NCBI GenBank assembly: GCA_001769195.1
Contig: MEOK01000025.1
Span: 1 to 64,000, forward strand
Direction: 5' to 3'
DNA from: Bacteroidetes bacterium GWF2_40_14
GTDB taxonomy: Bacteria; Bacteroidota; Bacteroidia; Bacteroidales; UBA932
DNA: 64,000 bases
Made by a program: the position numbers and the translations under genes. Positions within the stretch are counted from its first letter, which is position 1, and each line of letters starts with the position of its first letter. Positions 17,771 to 25,257 of the stretch are shown here, one piece after another. The notes beneath the pieces were generated by a model. That model was given only the letters and a program-made list of their open reading frames with translations, ran no database searches and was not told the DNA's origin.

Positions 17771-18160
17771 ATGGAAGTAATTAACGCCCTTGGAAGACGA
17801 AAATCAGCAGTTGCTCGCGTTTATGTATTCACAGGAAAAGGTAACATTACGATCAACGACAGACCTCTTGAAGAGTACTTCAAAGAGGAAACTCTTCAGT
17901 ACATCGTAAAACAGGCATTGGAGCTAACCAACACCGTTTCTCAGTTTGACATCAAAGTAAATCTTGATGGCGGCGGAATTAAAGGTCAGGCAGAAGCTCT
18001 TCGCTTAGGTATCGCTCGTGCTCTTTGCAAGATCGATGTCGAAAATTACCGTCCTATGTTAAAGTCAAATGGCCTTCTTACTCGTGACCCACGTGAGGTT
18101 GAGAGAAAGAAACCGGGTCAGCCTGGCGCACGTAAACGCTTCCAATTCAGCAAACGTTAG
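17771..18160 (+). CDS. rpsI: 30S ribosomal protein S9 (uS9)
   Basis: A 129-residue S9. The N-terminal motif is [15 protein letters not shown], the middle [19 protein letters not shown], and the C-terminal basic tail [14 protein letters not shown] reaches the P-site tRNA anticodon in the ribosome. It follows rplM by 8 bp. A 188-bp gap with candidate RNA structure separates it from rpsB. Confidence 0.98.
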   Translation: MEVINALGRRKSAVARVYVFTGKGNITINDRPLEEYFKEETLQYIVKQALELTNTVSQFDIKVNLDGGGIKGQAEALRLGIARALCKIDVENYRPMLKSNGLLTRDPREVERKKPGQPGARKRFQFSKR

Positions 18161-18189
18161 TATTTATATTAACAGAAGACTGATGACCT

Positions 18190-18282
18190 TGCACAGCATG
18201 GATTATAAAACCACAGGATCTATAAAAGTATAGCTACCAGGGTTTGTCCTGCTGCGGAAAATCCGAGAGACTGACAAATCAG
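18190..18282 (+). ncRNA. Candidate structured leader RNA upstream of rpsB-tsf
   Basis: The gap between rpsI and rpsB holds several helices. CTATA/TATAG closes an AAAG loop (18220-18233). GGTTTGTC (18241-18248) pairs with GACAAATC (18273-18280), enclosing the hairpin CGGA/TCCG (18255-18265). An alternative pairing joins CAGC+AGGA (18194-18197, 18215-18218) with TCCT+GCTG (18247-18254), which is exclusive with the longer helix. Two mutually exclusive folds ahead of a ribosomal-protein gene suggest feedback regulation by S2. This is inference from sequence only. A weak TGACCTTG box at 18184-18191 could be a promoter. Confidence 0.4.
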
Positions 18283-18348
18283 AATTATTAAAGTCACTAC
18301 TCCGGATTGAAATAAAGAGAAAAATAAAAATTTAGAAAAATCAAAACA

Positions 18349-19347
18349 ATGCCAAGAACAAATTTCCAAGACCTACTTGATGCAGGTGTACATTTTGGCC
18401 ACTTAAAAAGAAAGTGGAACCCAAAAATGGCTCCCTACATTTTCATGGAGAAGAATGGTATCCATATCATTGATCTGCACAAGACCGTTATCAAGATAGA
18501 TGAAGCTGCAAATGTGATGAAGCAACTGGCTCGTTCAGGTCGCAAAATCCTTTTTGTTGCTACAAAAAAACAGGCAAAAGATATTGTTGCCGACAATGCC
18601 AAGGCTGTGAACATGCCTTATGTCACAGAGCGCTGGCCCGGTGGAATGCTTACTAACTTCCCTACGATCCGTAAGGCTGTTAAAAAGATGAACACCATTG
18701 ACAAAATGCTTACCGACGGTACCTTTGAGACTCTTGCTAAACGTGAGAGGCTGCAGGTTACCCGTCAGAGGGCTAAACTAGAAAAGAACCTGGGTTCAAT
18801 TGCAGACCTTAACCGCCTGCCTTCTGCCCTGTTCATTATTGACATTCAAAAAGAAATGAATGCTGTTAAAGAAGCTAATCGTCTTAATATACCAGTAATC
18901 GCTATGGTTGATACTTGTTGCGATCCGGGTCCTATTGATTTCGTGATTCCTGCAAACGACGATGCTGCTAAATCCATAGCTTTGGTTATGGACATTTTAT
19001 GCAAGGCTATTTCAGAGGGTCTTTCAGAGAGAAAACTGGAGAAAGATAAAGAGGGTCCTGCTGTTGATAGCAGTGAAGCTGCTCCTGATGGTAGCAAAAA
19101 AATGCGTACTCGTAAATCTGCACAGAAGCCAGAGATTGACATAAGAGAGGCCATGGCTGCTGCAGCTCCGGTTGTTGCTGAAGTTGCCCCGGTTGTTGCT
19201 GAGGTTACTCCGGTTGTTGCTGAAGTTGCTCCGGTTGTTGCTGAGGTTGCTCCGGTTATTGCTGAGGTTGCTCCGGCAGTCGAGGTTGCTGAAGTTGCTG
19301 CCGAAGAGGCTGCTCCGGAAGTAGCAGAAGATGAGGCTACTGCATAA
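18349..19347 (+). CDS. rpsB: 30S ribosomal protein S2 (uS2) with a repetitive C-terminal extension
   Basis: A 332-residue S2. The first ~235 residues are canonical: FQDLLDAGVHFGHLKRKWNPKMAPYIF at the N-terminus (key G-V-H-F-G-H), ERWPGGMLTNF and PVIAMVDTCCDP. Usual bacterial S2 is 230-280 residues. Here about 95 extra residues follow, first charged (KKMRTRKSAQKP) and then five PVVAEVA-type heptapeptide repeats and an acidic Ala/Glu tail. The extension is encoded by near-perfect 21-bp DNA repeats. It lies on the solvent side in known ribosome structures, so it should be tolerated. It is followed by tsf, the usual order. Confidence 0.97.
   Translation: MPRTNFQDLLDAGVHFGHLKRKWNPKMAPYIFMEKNGIHIIDLHKTVIKIDEAANVMKQLARSGRKILFVATKKQAKDIVADNAKAVNMPYVTERWPGGMLTNFPTIRKAVKKMNTIDKMLTDGTFETLAKRERLQVTRQRAKLEKNLGSIADLNRLPSALFIIDIQKEMNAVKEANRLNIPVIAMVDTCCDPGPIDFVIPANDDAAKSIALVMDILCKAISEGLSERKLEKDKEGPAVDSSEAAPDGSKKMRTRKSAQKPEIDIREAMAAAAPVVAEVAPVVAEVTPVVAEVAPVVAEVAPVIAEVAPAVEVAEVAAEEAAPEVAEDEATA
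19168..19272 (+). repeat. Five 21-bp tandem repeats inside rpsB
   Basis: Units beginning at 19168, 19189, 19210, 19231 and 19252 encode PVVAEVA or one-residue variants (T for A, I for V). The unit length is a multiple of three, so copy-number change would keep the reading frame. Confidence 0.9.
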
Positions 19348-19378
19348 ATAATTTATTAACGCTTTTAAATCAAATAAT

Positions 19379-20203
19379 ATGGAAATCAAAGCAACAGATG
19401 TTGCCAAATTACGTCACATGACCGGTGCCGGTATGATGGACTGTAAAAGTGCATTGATTGAAGCTAATGGTGACTTCGATATAGCAAAAGACATAATTCG
19501 CGAGAAAGGGAAACTTGTTGCAGCTAAAAGAGCTGACCGTGACACTACCGAGGGTTCAGTTATTGCCAAGGTTAGCGCCGATGGCAAAAAAGGAATTCTT
19601 ACATGTCTCGGTTGCGAAACTGACTTCGTGGCTAAGAACACTGAATTCCAGAAACTTGCTAACGACATTGCAAATGTTGCACTTGCTTCTTTCCCTGAAG
19701 ATCTTGATGCTCTCAAAAAATGCATGCTTGATGGTCAGACTATAGAAGAGGCTGTTACTCAGCAAACCGGAAAGAGTGGTGAAAAACATGCTGTTCCTGT
19801 TTACAACAAGCTGGAGGCTGCTTTCATTGCACCTTATATTCACACAAATGGGAAACTTGCCACCATAGTTGGTTTCTCAAAAGTAATCAGCCTTGAGGTT
19901 GGTAGGGAAATTGCTATGCAAATAACTGCAATGAGCCCTGTTTCTGTAAGCAAAGACAGTTGCCCTCAATCAGTTATCGACAAAGAACTTGAAATTTACC
20001 GCATACAGATTCGTGAAGAAGGTAAACCTGAAAACATGGTTGAACAGATTGCGCAAGGCAAATTAAACAAGTTCTTTAAAGAGAGCACTCTGGAAGACCA
20101 GACTTTCGTTAAGGATGGCAAAATTACCGTTGCAGCATATCTTAAAACTGTAGATCCAGAAGTTAAAGTTACCGGATTTTTCCGCTACTCGCTGAACGAC
20201 TAA
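19379..20203 (+). CDS. tsf: Translation elongation factor Ts
   Basis: A 274-residue EF-Ts, the nucleotide exchange factor for EF-Tu. The N-terminal UBA-like domain reads VAKLRHMTGAGMMDCKSALIEANGD; the core starts at ADRDTTEGSV, with the switch-contacting motif CETDFVAKN, and the C-terminal part includes QPENMVEQIAQGKLNKF-like sequence near residue 220. It is the last gene of the rpsB-tsf unit and is followed, 90 bp later, by a strong terminator. Confidence 0.97.
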   Translation: MEIKATDVAKLRHMTGAGMMDCKSALIEANGDFDIAKDIIREKGKLVAAKRADRDTTEGSVIAKVSADGKKGILTCLGCETDFVAKNTEFQKLANDIANVALASFPEDLDALKKCMLDGQTIEEAVTQQTGKSGEKHAVPVYNKLEAAFIAPYIHTNGKLATIVGFSKVISLEVGREIAMQITAMSPVSVSKDSCPQSVIDKELEIYRIQIREEGKPENMVEQIAQGKLNKFFKESTLEDQTFVKDGKITVAAYLKTVDPEVKVTGFFRYSLND

Positions 20204-20292
20204 TCTAGATTATTGACTATAATACAGATCATCTATCGACGATTATCAATTATCAGTCAACGATTAACCTCTACAAATAAAATACCTAAGAT

Positions 20293-20321
20293 AGGTGGCC
20301 GATTTTTGGCCACCTTTTTTT
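20293..20321 (+). terminator. Rho-independent terminator of rpsB-tsf
   Basis: An 8-bp GC-rich stem AGGTGGCC/GGCCACCT with loop GATTTTT is followed by TTTTTT. It lies 90 bases after the tsf stop. Between 20322 and 20412 I see only GC-rich low-complexity sequence leading into the REP element. Confidence 0.95.
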
Positions 20322-20412
20322 GGCCAATTTTGGCTATTTTTTGTATGTCAATACCACTGTTACATCTGTGCAGCCGCCACACACCACACACCCCCAGAGC
20401 CATCAGCCCCAT

Positions 20413-20520
20413 CAGCCCTATGCTTTCATGGCCAAGTGCTCATTATCAAATAGTTGCGCAAAAAGTCAATATCAGCTAATCTATTGATATTCAGTTAGTG
20501 GCCATGAAAGCATAGGGCTG
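20413..20520. repeat. REP-like palindromic element, left copy
   Basis: Perfect 22-bp inverted arms (20413-20434 and 20499-20520; core GCTTTCATGGCC) surround a 64-base spacer that itself contains AATATCA/TGATATT pairing. Just outside, CCAGAGC before the left arm is mirrored by GCTCTGG after the right arm. Confidence 0.93.
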
Positions 20521-20558
20521 GAAGCTCTGGGGCTGGAAGCTCTGTTGGCTGCGCTCGT

Positions 20559-21344
20559 TCAGCGGTATTTTAATTTTCTTACAAATTCATAACTTACATG
20601 CAGTAAAGAAGCTATTTGCCCGTAGCTTGCTGTAGTATTGCGTATTATTAATCGTGCAATCATCTTTAATTCATCTCTTGACAATTCCGATAACTCTCTA
20701 TTATTTAGCAGTCTATTAAGTTCTGCGCATAACTCACTATGAGAAATTCTTTTCCAATTATCTTCTTTCTCCCTTATCTCCTTCTCACAAATAGAATTAT
20801 TACTTAACTCAAAATCAAGGTTCTCCTTAGATTCAAACATCTCTTGCACCATTGATGTATCAACTTCGATATTAGTAAATACATCAGCAATCTTTTTTTT
20901 CTTTTTGTCAATATTATTAAAATACATTTTATATGAAGACCATTTATGCTCTTCATGGGTTGAGCACATACGAGCTTTAACCGGATTTTGAAGAATATAC
21001 AATATTGATGAGCGAATTTTCGCATAAGTGTTTTTTACCGCACTATTGTATGGACTCTGGCATAGCCTGTCAGATAGTTTGTATTTTCTATTGTACCACA
21101 TGACAAAACCTATCATAAATCCAGATACAAATTTATCAATGGCAACACATCTGACAAGTAAATGTATGTGATTGTCCATTAGCGCGTAAGCATAGATTTT
21201 TGCCCCATGTTTCACTCTTGCAATATCAATACATTTGCAAAACTGACGATAATCATCGTCCTCATAAAAAATGATAAATTTAGAATTTCCCCTAAGGTAA
21301 ATATGGTAGATTCCTACCTCCGAAAGTCTTCTGATCTTTCCCAC
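20559..21344 (-). CDS. REP-associated tyrosine transposase (IS200-like HUH nuclease)
   Basis: A 261-residue single-strand DNA transposase of the Y1/RAYT type. The HUH motif is H59-I-H61 in MDNHIHLLV and the likely nucleophile is Tyr116 in ILYILQNPVKARM, the position equivalent to the catalytic Tyr of E. coli RAYT. A C-terminal helix-turn-helix-like segment (about residues 220-261, SYGQIASLLHVSYEFVRKLKYR; key residues S-Y-G-Q-I-A) is typical of longer members. RAYTs cleave and rejoin hairpin REP sequences and are usually single-copy and vertically inherited. It appears intact and lies between two REP-like palindromes. The C-terminal end is 38 bp from the left element and the start is 69 bp from the right one. 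Confidence 0.93.
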   Translation of the reverse strand: MGKIRRLSEVGIYHIYLRGNSKFIIFYEDDDYRQFCKCIDIARVKHGAKIYAYALMDNHIHLLVRCVAIDKFVSGFMIGFVMWYNRKYKLSDRLCQSPYNSAVKNTYAKIRSSILYILQNPVKARMCSTHEEHKWSSYKMYFNNIDKKKKKIADVFTNIEVDTSMVQEMFESKENLDFELSNNSICEKEIREKEDNWKRISHSELCAELNRLLNNRELSELSRDELKMIARLIIRNTTASYGQIASLLHVSYEFVRKLKYR

Positions 21345-21413
21345 AATCTCTCCCTCCTCTTGACTTTAAATTTTATAATTTCAAAGTTAGTAAAATAATT
21401 TGAAACACATTTT

Positions 21414-21521
21414 CAGCCCTATGCTTTCATGGCCATGTGCTCATTATCAAATAGTTGTGCAAATATTCAATGGTAGCTAATATGCTGATATACAAGCAGT
21501 GGCCATGAAAGCATAGGGCTG
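21414..21521. repeat. REP-like palindromic element, right copy
   Basis: The same 22-bp perfect arms as the left copy (21414-21435 and 21500-21521) and the same 64-base spacer length. About two thirds of the spacer is identical, notably GTGCTCATTATCAAATAGTTG, while the inner hairpin has drifted. Same orientation as the left copy. Confidence 0.93.
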
Positions 21522-21586
21522 ATGGGGCGCTGGGGGTGCGGCTGGAGGGCGAGCTGGTGGCACGGCCACGGTGCACAGCAAATAAA

Positions 21587-21617
21587 TTTGGACGGATATT
21601 TTTTTTTTATACCTTTG
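21587..21617 (+). promoter_or_regulatory. Promoter of the FMN-riboswitch TonB receptor
   Basis: TTTG at 21587-21590 and TACCTTTG at 21610-21617 with a 19-base spacer are a near-ideal Bacteroidota promoter. Transcription would start around 21623, immediately before the riboswitch. Confidence 0.85.
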
Positions 21618-21625
21618 CGGCCACA

Positions 21626-21735
21626 AATCTTCAGGGCAGGGTGTAATTCCCGATCGGCGGTATAGTCCGCGAGCCGTAAAGGCAGAACCGTTTGAAACTA
21701 CGGTACCGACAGTAAAGTCTGGAAGGAAGAAGACA
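21626..21735 (+). promoter_or_regulatory. FMN riboswitch (RFN element)
   Basis: All RFN landmarks appear in order: P1 5' strand ATCTTC, CAGGGCAGGGTG, AATTCCCGATCGGCGGT, AGTCCGCGAGCC, then a variable hairpin, ACCGACAGT, AAGTCTGGA, and the P1 3' strand GAAGAAGA. These form the six-stem FMN aptamer. The start codon of the receptor is at 21738, so there is no separate expression platform. The closing P1 strand overlaps the purine-rich GGAAGGAAGAAG just before the ATG, so FMN binding should block translation initiation directly. Confidence 0.95.
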
Positions 21736-21737
21736 TT

Positions 21738-24140
21738 ATGGAAACAAAAAAAATAAACCCAATCAGCAGGGCTTTGATGCTATGCATCCCTCTGCTCATC
21801 CACACAAGTGGATCAATCTACTCTCAAAATCAGCAGGACAGTCTGCAGATCAATCTCAAGGAAATTGTTCTCTCTGCGTCATTCGTAAACGAACGTTCAT
21901 CTCCGTTAAGGCTAAAGACCATCAGCCATGCAGAGATAGCGCGGAAATCAACAGGAGGAACCTATCCTGAACTTTTGAAAGACATCCCCGGAATTTATGC
22001 AACCAGCGAATCGGGAAGTTACGGAGATGCCAAAATCAACATCAGGGGATTCAAGCAGGAGAATATTTCTGTCATGCTTAACGGTATTCCTATCTCTGGT
22101 CTCGTTACAGGGAACATGTTCTGGAATAACTGGATGGGGCTTTCAGACGCAACTAATTCAATACAAGTACAAAAAGGAATCGGTGCGTCGATGCTTTCAG
22201 ACAACTCAGTGGGAGGAACCATTAACATCATTACAAACACAACATCGCAGAAACCGTCATTATCAACGGGTATCTATTTCACCGACTACGGCCAGAAGAA
22301 GAGCTTCGTCAATCTAAATACCGGGCAGAACAGCAAAGGCTGGGCAATGTCACTCATGGGCTCCTATGCCTGGGGAAAAGGGTATGTAGAGGGGTCTGAT
22401 ATAAATTCGTGGGCATACATGCTCAATGTGAGCAAAAAAATAAATGCCTCACACAGTATTCTACTGACAGTACTCGGTTCACCAGAGCGACATCAGCAGA
22501 GGTCAGTAAGACTTAGTCAGACAGAAATTGACAAATACGGACTTAAATATAGCAAAAACTGGGGATACCTGAATGGAGAACCAAAAAACCTAAGTGAGAA
22601 CTTTTATCATAAACCCTACATAACTCTCAATCACTTCTACAAAGCAACTGACAGACTGGATATTTCAAATACCCTATACATTTCTGTTGGTCATGGAGGT
22701 GGAAGATGGGCCGAGTCCAAGGGAAAAAGAATCATAGATTTTCAGAAGGATGGGCATATTGACTGGGATGCTGTTGTAGCTGTTAATGAGGAGATTAGCC
22801 GATATGCTGCTCCTTTACTCATAGAAGACGGTTCGTCAAGAAACATTCTTAGCGATTATCTTGCGGGACACACTCAGACCGGGTTCAAAAACAACCTGAG
22901 TTACCAGGTCTCGGATAAGGTTAACCTACAGGGAGGGGTTCATTATCAGTATTATTCAACATGGGAAAAGGAGAGGATAACAGATCTTCTGGGAGGTCAG
23001 TACTGGTATGAAGACTATGCACACAAATCACTTGCAGGAATTGCCGGCAGGAACCCTGTCAAAAAGGTCGGGGACTACATACGTACCGACAATGGAAAGA
23101 CCATCAATCATACCACCATATACCTCAGCGGAAACTACAAGAGTGCCAAATGGGACATCCGCGGAGGAACTTCCCTCATGTTGAGCAGTTACAACAGATG
23201 GGATAAGTACAATTATGTGGACACTCCGACCAGTACAGCAACATCTGTCAACAGTCCGACAGCCTCGGCATTTGGTTTCAGCGCAAAAGGGGGGGCACTT
23301 AACAGACTGTCGCAAAGAAGCTCAATATTCATAAATGCAGCAGCATACAGTCGCCTTCCATATTCCGACGTCTTCTTTTCAAGCGGCACAAACCAGCTTA
23401 CATCAAATGTAAAAAACGAAAGGAACATACTTGCAGAGGCTGGGTACAGGTATATTCACCAGAGAGGTTCTGTAGAGATTACAGGTTACTGGGCATACTG
23501 GAAGAACAAGACAATAATGTCCGACCCCTACAAGCAACTTGACAACACCACCTACAGATATATGGTTCAGGGTCTTGATGCTCTGCACTATGGGCTGGAG
23601 CTAAACATTGACCACAATTTTACTCGTTGGTTCAGTCTTAACGCCTACGCTTCTCTTGGCAACTGGAAATGGAAAAATGATGTAACCGCAAATATTTATG
23701 ATGAATATTCCGGAGTGGTGGTTGATCAGGTAGAGGTCTACAGTAATGGCCTTCCTGTTGGAGACGCGCCACAGACACAAGTTTCGCTTATAGCAGATAT
23801 TACTATATTCAGAGGAGTGAACTTAAATGCCGGTTGGAAATATAACAGCAGGCTATATGCCGACTTCGACCCAACCACAAGAAACAATCCCGCTGACAGG
23901 AAACCATCATACAGGCTACCCGACAACAACCTCATTGATGCCGGAATCACATGGGAAAAGAGCTGGTCAGGCATAACCAGAAGATCTGTGAACACAACGT
24001 TGTTCCTTACTGTCAACAACATTCTTAACGAACAATATATTGAGAGAGGCAAGGATGGGACTGACCACACACTAGGCAGTTTCAGGGGATATTGGGGCTT
24101 CGGTCGCAATTGCAGTTTGGGAATCAGGATTGGAATGTGA
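21738..24140 (+). CDS. TonB-dependent outer-membrane receptor under FMN riboswitch control (candidate flavin importer)
   Basis: An 800-residue TonB-dependent receptor. A signal peptide ends near residue 29 (GSIYSQ). The plug (about 45-170) includes LLKDIPGIYATSESG, INIRGFKQENISVMLNGIP and SVGGTINIITN; the barrel follows and ends CSLGIRIGM. It lacks the carboxypeptidase-like domain of SusC proteins and has no SusD partner, resembling receptors for cofactors, metals or siderophores. Control by an FMN riboswitch strongly suggests uptake of riboflavin or another flavin; riboswitch-controlled TonB receptors are known for thiamin and cobalamin in this phylum. No inner-membrane transporter is nearby. 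The final codons run into an octamer repeat array. Confidence 0.9.
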   Translation: METKKINPISRALMLCIPLLIHTSGSIYSQNQQDSLQINLKEIVLSASFVNERSSPLRLKTISHAEIARKSTGGTYPELLKDIPGIYATSESGSYGDAKINIRGFKQENISVMLNGIPISGLVTGNMFWNNWMGLSDATNSIQVQKGIGASMLSDNSVGGTINIITNTTSQKPSLSTGIYFTDYGQKKSFVNLNTGQNSKGWAMSLMGSYAWGKGYVEGSDINSWAYMLNVSKKINASHSILLTVLGSPERHQQRSVRLSQTEIDKYGLKYSKNWGYLNGEPKNLSENFYHKPYITLNHFYKATDRLDISNTLYISVGHGGGRWAESKGKRIIDFQKDGHIDWDAVVAVNEEISRYAAPLLIEDGSSRNILSDYLAGHTQTGFKNNLSYQVSDKVNLQGGVHYQYYSTWEKERITDLLGGQYWYEDYAHKSLAGIAGRNPVKKVGDYIRTDNGKTINHTTIYLSGNYKSAKWDIRGGTSLMLSSYNRWDKYNYVDTPTSTATSVNSPTASAFGFSAKGGALNRLSQRSSIFINAAAYSRLPYSDVFFSSGTNQLTSNVKNERNILAEAGYRYIHQRGSVEITGYWAYWKNKTIMSDPYKQLDNTTYRYMVQGLDALHYGLELNIDHNFTRWFSLNAYASLGNWKWKNDVTANIYDEYSGVVVDQVEVYSNGLPVGDAPQTQVSLIADITIFRGVNLNAGWKYNSRLYADFDPTTRNNPADRKPSYRLPDNNLIDAGITWEKSWSGITRRSVNTTLFLTVNNILNEQYIERGKDGTDHTLGSFRGYWGFGRNCSLGIRIGM

Positions 24141-24144
24141 GAAT

Positions 24145-24320
24145 GGGTTAATGGGTTAATGTGCTGATGGGTTAATGTGCTGATGTGCTAATGTGCTAAT
24201 GTGCTGATGTGCTAATGGGTTAATGTGCTAATGTGCTAATGTGCTGATGTGCTAATGGGTTAATGTGCTAATGTGCTAATGTGCTGATGTGCTAATGGCT
24301 GATGTGCTGATGTGCTAATG
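24145..24320 (+). repeat. Octamer tandem repeat array after the TonB receptor gene
   Basis: About 22 octamers of the forms GTGCTAAT, GTGCTGAT and GGGTTAAT begin five bases after the stop codon. A higher-order 40-bp unit of five octamers repeats almost three times, indicating recent segmental expansion. One unit has lost a base. The array ends in a run of G at 24321. The transcript would include it, since the terminator lies further downstream. Confidence 0.95.
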
Positions 24321-24380
24321 GGGGGGGCAGAAAAAAAGCAGTTGGAGCAAATCCCAGGAAGCTCTCCGGGTGGAAATATA

Positions 24381-24413
24381 AAAAGGCCAGATTTTACATG
24401 TCTGGCTTTTTAT
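24381..24413 (+). terminator. Rho-independent terminator of the TonB receptor gene
   Basis: Stem AAAAAGCCAGA-type: GGCCAGA/TCTGGC with a 9-base loop, flanked by A and T runs, so it may work in both directions. It lies 240 bases after the stop codon, beyond the octamer array. Confidence 0.85.
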
Positions 24414-25042
24414 TTAAAGCAAACTCCCTTGAAGTTTCCCAAATATGCTAATCGGGGCACAAAATCTTTAAAATAACACAGGAAAGTATGTTTCTGCAAG
24501 ATTTACCTCCATATGAATTTCATATTCAGCTGCATATCAAGTGTTTGCTAACTCTGCCAGAGTGATCAGCAAATTTTTGATTAGTAGACAATTGTGTATA
24601 TTTCCCATTTTCAACGAACTACTACTGTCTCTGGCAGAGACAGTAGTATATGTATGACTCACAAACATTTAAAAAATTGCCTGATTATTAGGCCAATATG
24701 TATCTATCAGAATATATGGTAATTATAAACACGGTAGCCAGTGTCAACGATGTTTTTCCAAATCGATTAAAGTAAAGTTACTTTGAGTATCCTGTTATTA
24801 TCATAGTTTGAGCTATTGAAAACTAAAAAGACAAAAACACCTTCTTACATACTGACTATGTAATACTTAACCATGTGGGAAACTTCAAAGAAACTCCAAA
24901 GGAGTTTTTTGCAATTTGCAGGTATGCTGGATTATAAGAAATAATTTCTTTAAAGATTTTTCTGATTATATTTAATAACCAGCTGAATAATAGCTCTATA
25001 TGAAAAACTTCAAGGAAGTTTTTTGGTTGGGAGAAACTTAAA
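24414..25042. other. Non-coding interval with several hairpins
   Basis: No convincing gene on either strand. It contains a 13-bp perfect stem with a 3-base loop (24620-24648), a 6-bp palindrome with related core (24551-24563, ACTCTG-C-CAGAGT), and two terminator-like hairpins of similar make-up: AAACTCC/GGAGTTT at 24891-24907 and AACTTC/GAAGTT at 25006-25020, each followed by T runs on the plus strand. The plus-strand direction opposes waaA. This may include a small RNA gene, but no promoter could be fixed. Confidence 0.5.
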
Positions 25043-25098
25043 GCACATTCGCACATTCGCACATTCGCACATTCGCATATTCGCATATTAGCAAATTC
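25043..25098 (-). repeat. Octamer tandem repeat array downstream of waaA
   Basis: Seven octamers, on the minus strand GAATGTGC or variants (GAATATGC, TAATATGC), directly continue from the heptamer array. The units belong to the same family as the GTGCTAAT arrays at 24145 and 44722. Orientation follows the waaA coding strand. Confidence 0.93.
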
Positions 25099-25257
25099 TA
25101 TTGCCCAATGCCCAATGCCCATTGCCTATTGCCCATTGCCTATTGCCCATTGCCCAATGCCCATTGCCTATTGCCTATTGCCCATTGCCTATTGCCCATT
25201 GCCCAATGCCCATTGCCTATTGCCCATTGCCTATTGCCCAATGCCTATTGCCCAATG
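25097..25257 (-). repeat. Heptamer tandem repeat array overlapping the waaA stop codon
   Basis: Twenty-three heptamers, on the waaA coding strand CAATGGG, CAATAGG or CATTGGG. The waaA stop TAG (25247-25245) lies inside the array, so the last residues of WaaA (GIGQ) are encoded by repeat units. The open frames that run through the array are repeat translations, not genes. Confidence 0.95.

Larger units (their letters stand above)
20413..21521. mobile_element. RAYT gene flanked by two palindromic REP-like elements (REPtron-like unit)
   Basis: Two 108-bp elements, at 20413-20520 and 21414-21521, lie in direct orientation exactly 1,001 bp apart and enclose a single HUH transposase gene. Each element has perfect 22-bp inverted arms around a 64-base spacer. 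The arrangement is what is known as a REPtron in Gammaproteobacteria: a domesticated IS200-like transposase with its own REP palindromes. No target-site duplication was identified. Confidence 0.85.

Noticed and set aside
20213-20479. 88-residue open frame after tsf
   Set aside because: It reads through the tsf terminator and half of a REP palindrome; low-complexity product.
24620-24648. Terminator function of the 13-bp perfect hairpin
   Set aside because: Neither side has a T run; kept only as an unexplained hairpin.
24145-25257. Possible CRISPR array
   Set aside because: Units are 7-8 bp, contiguous and without unique spacers; no cas gene is present.
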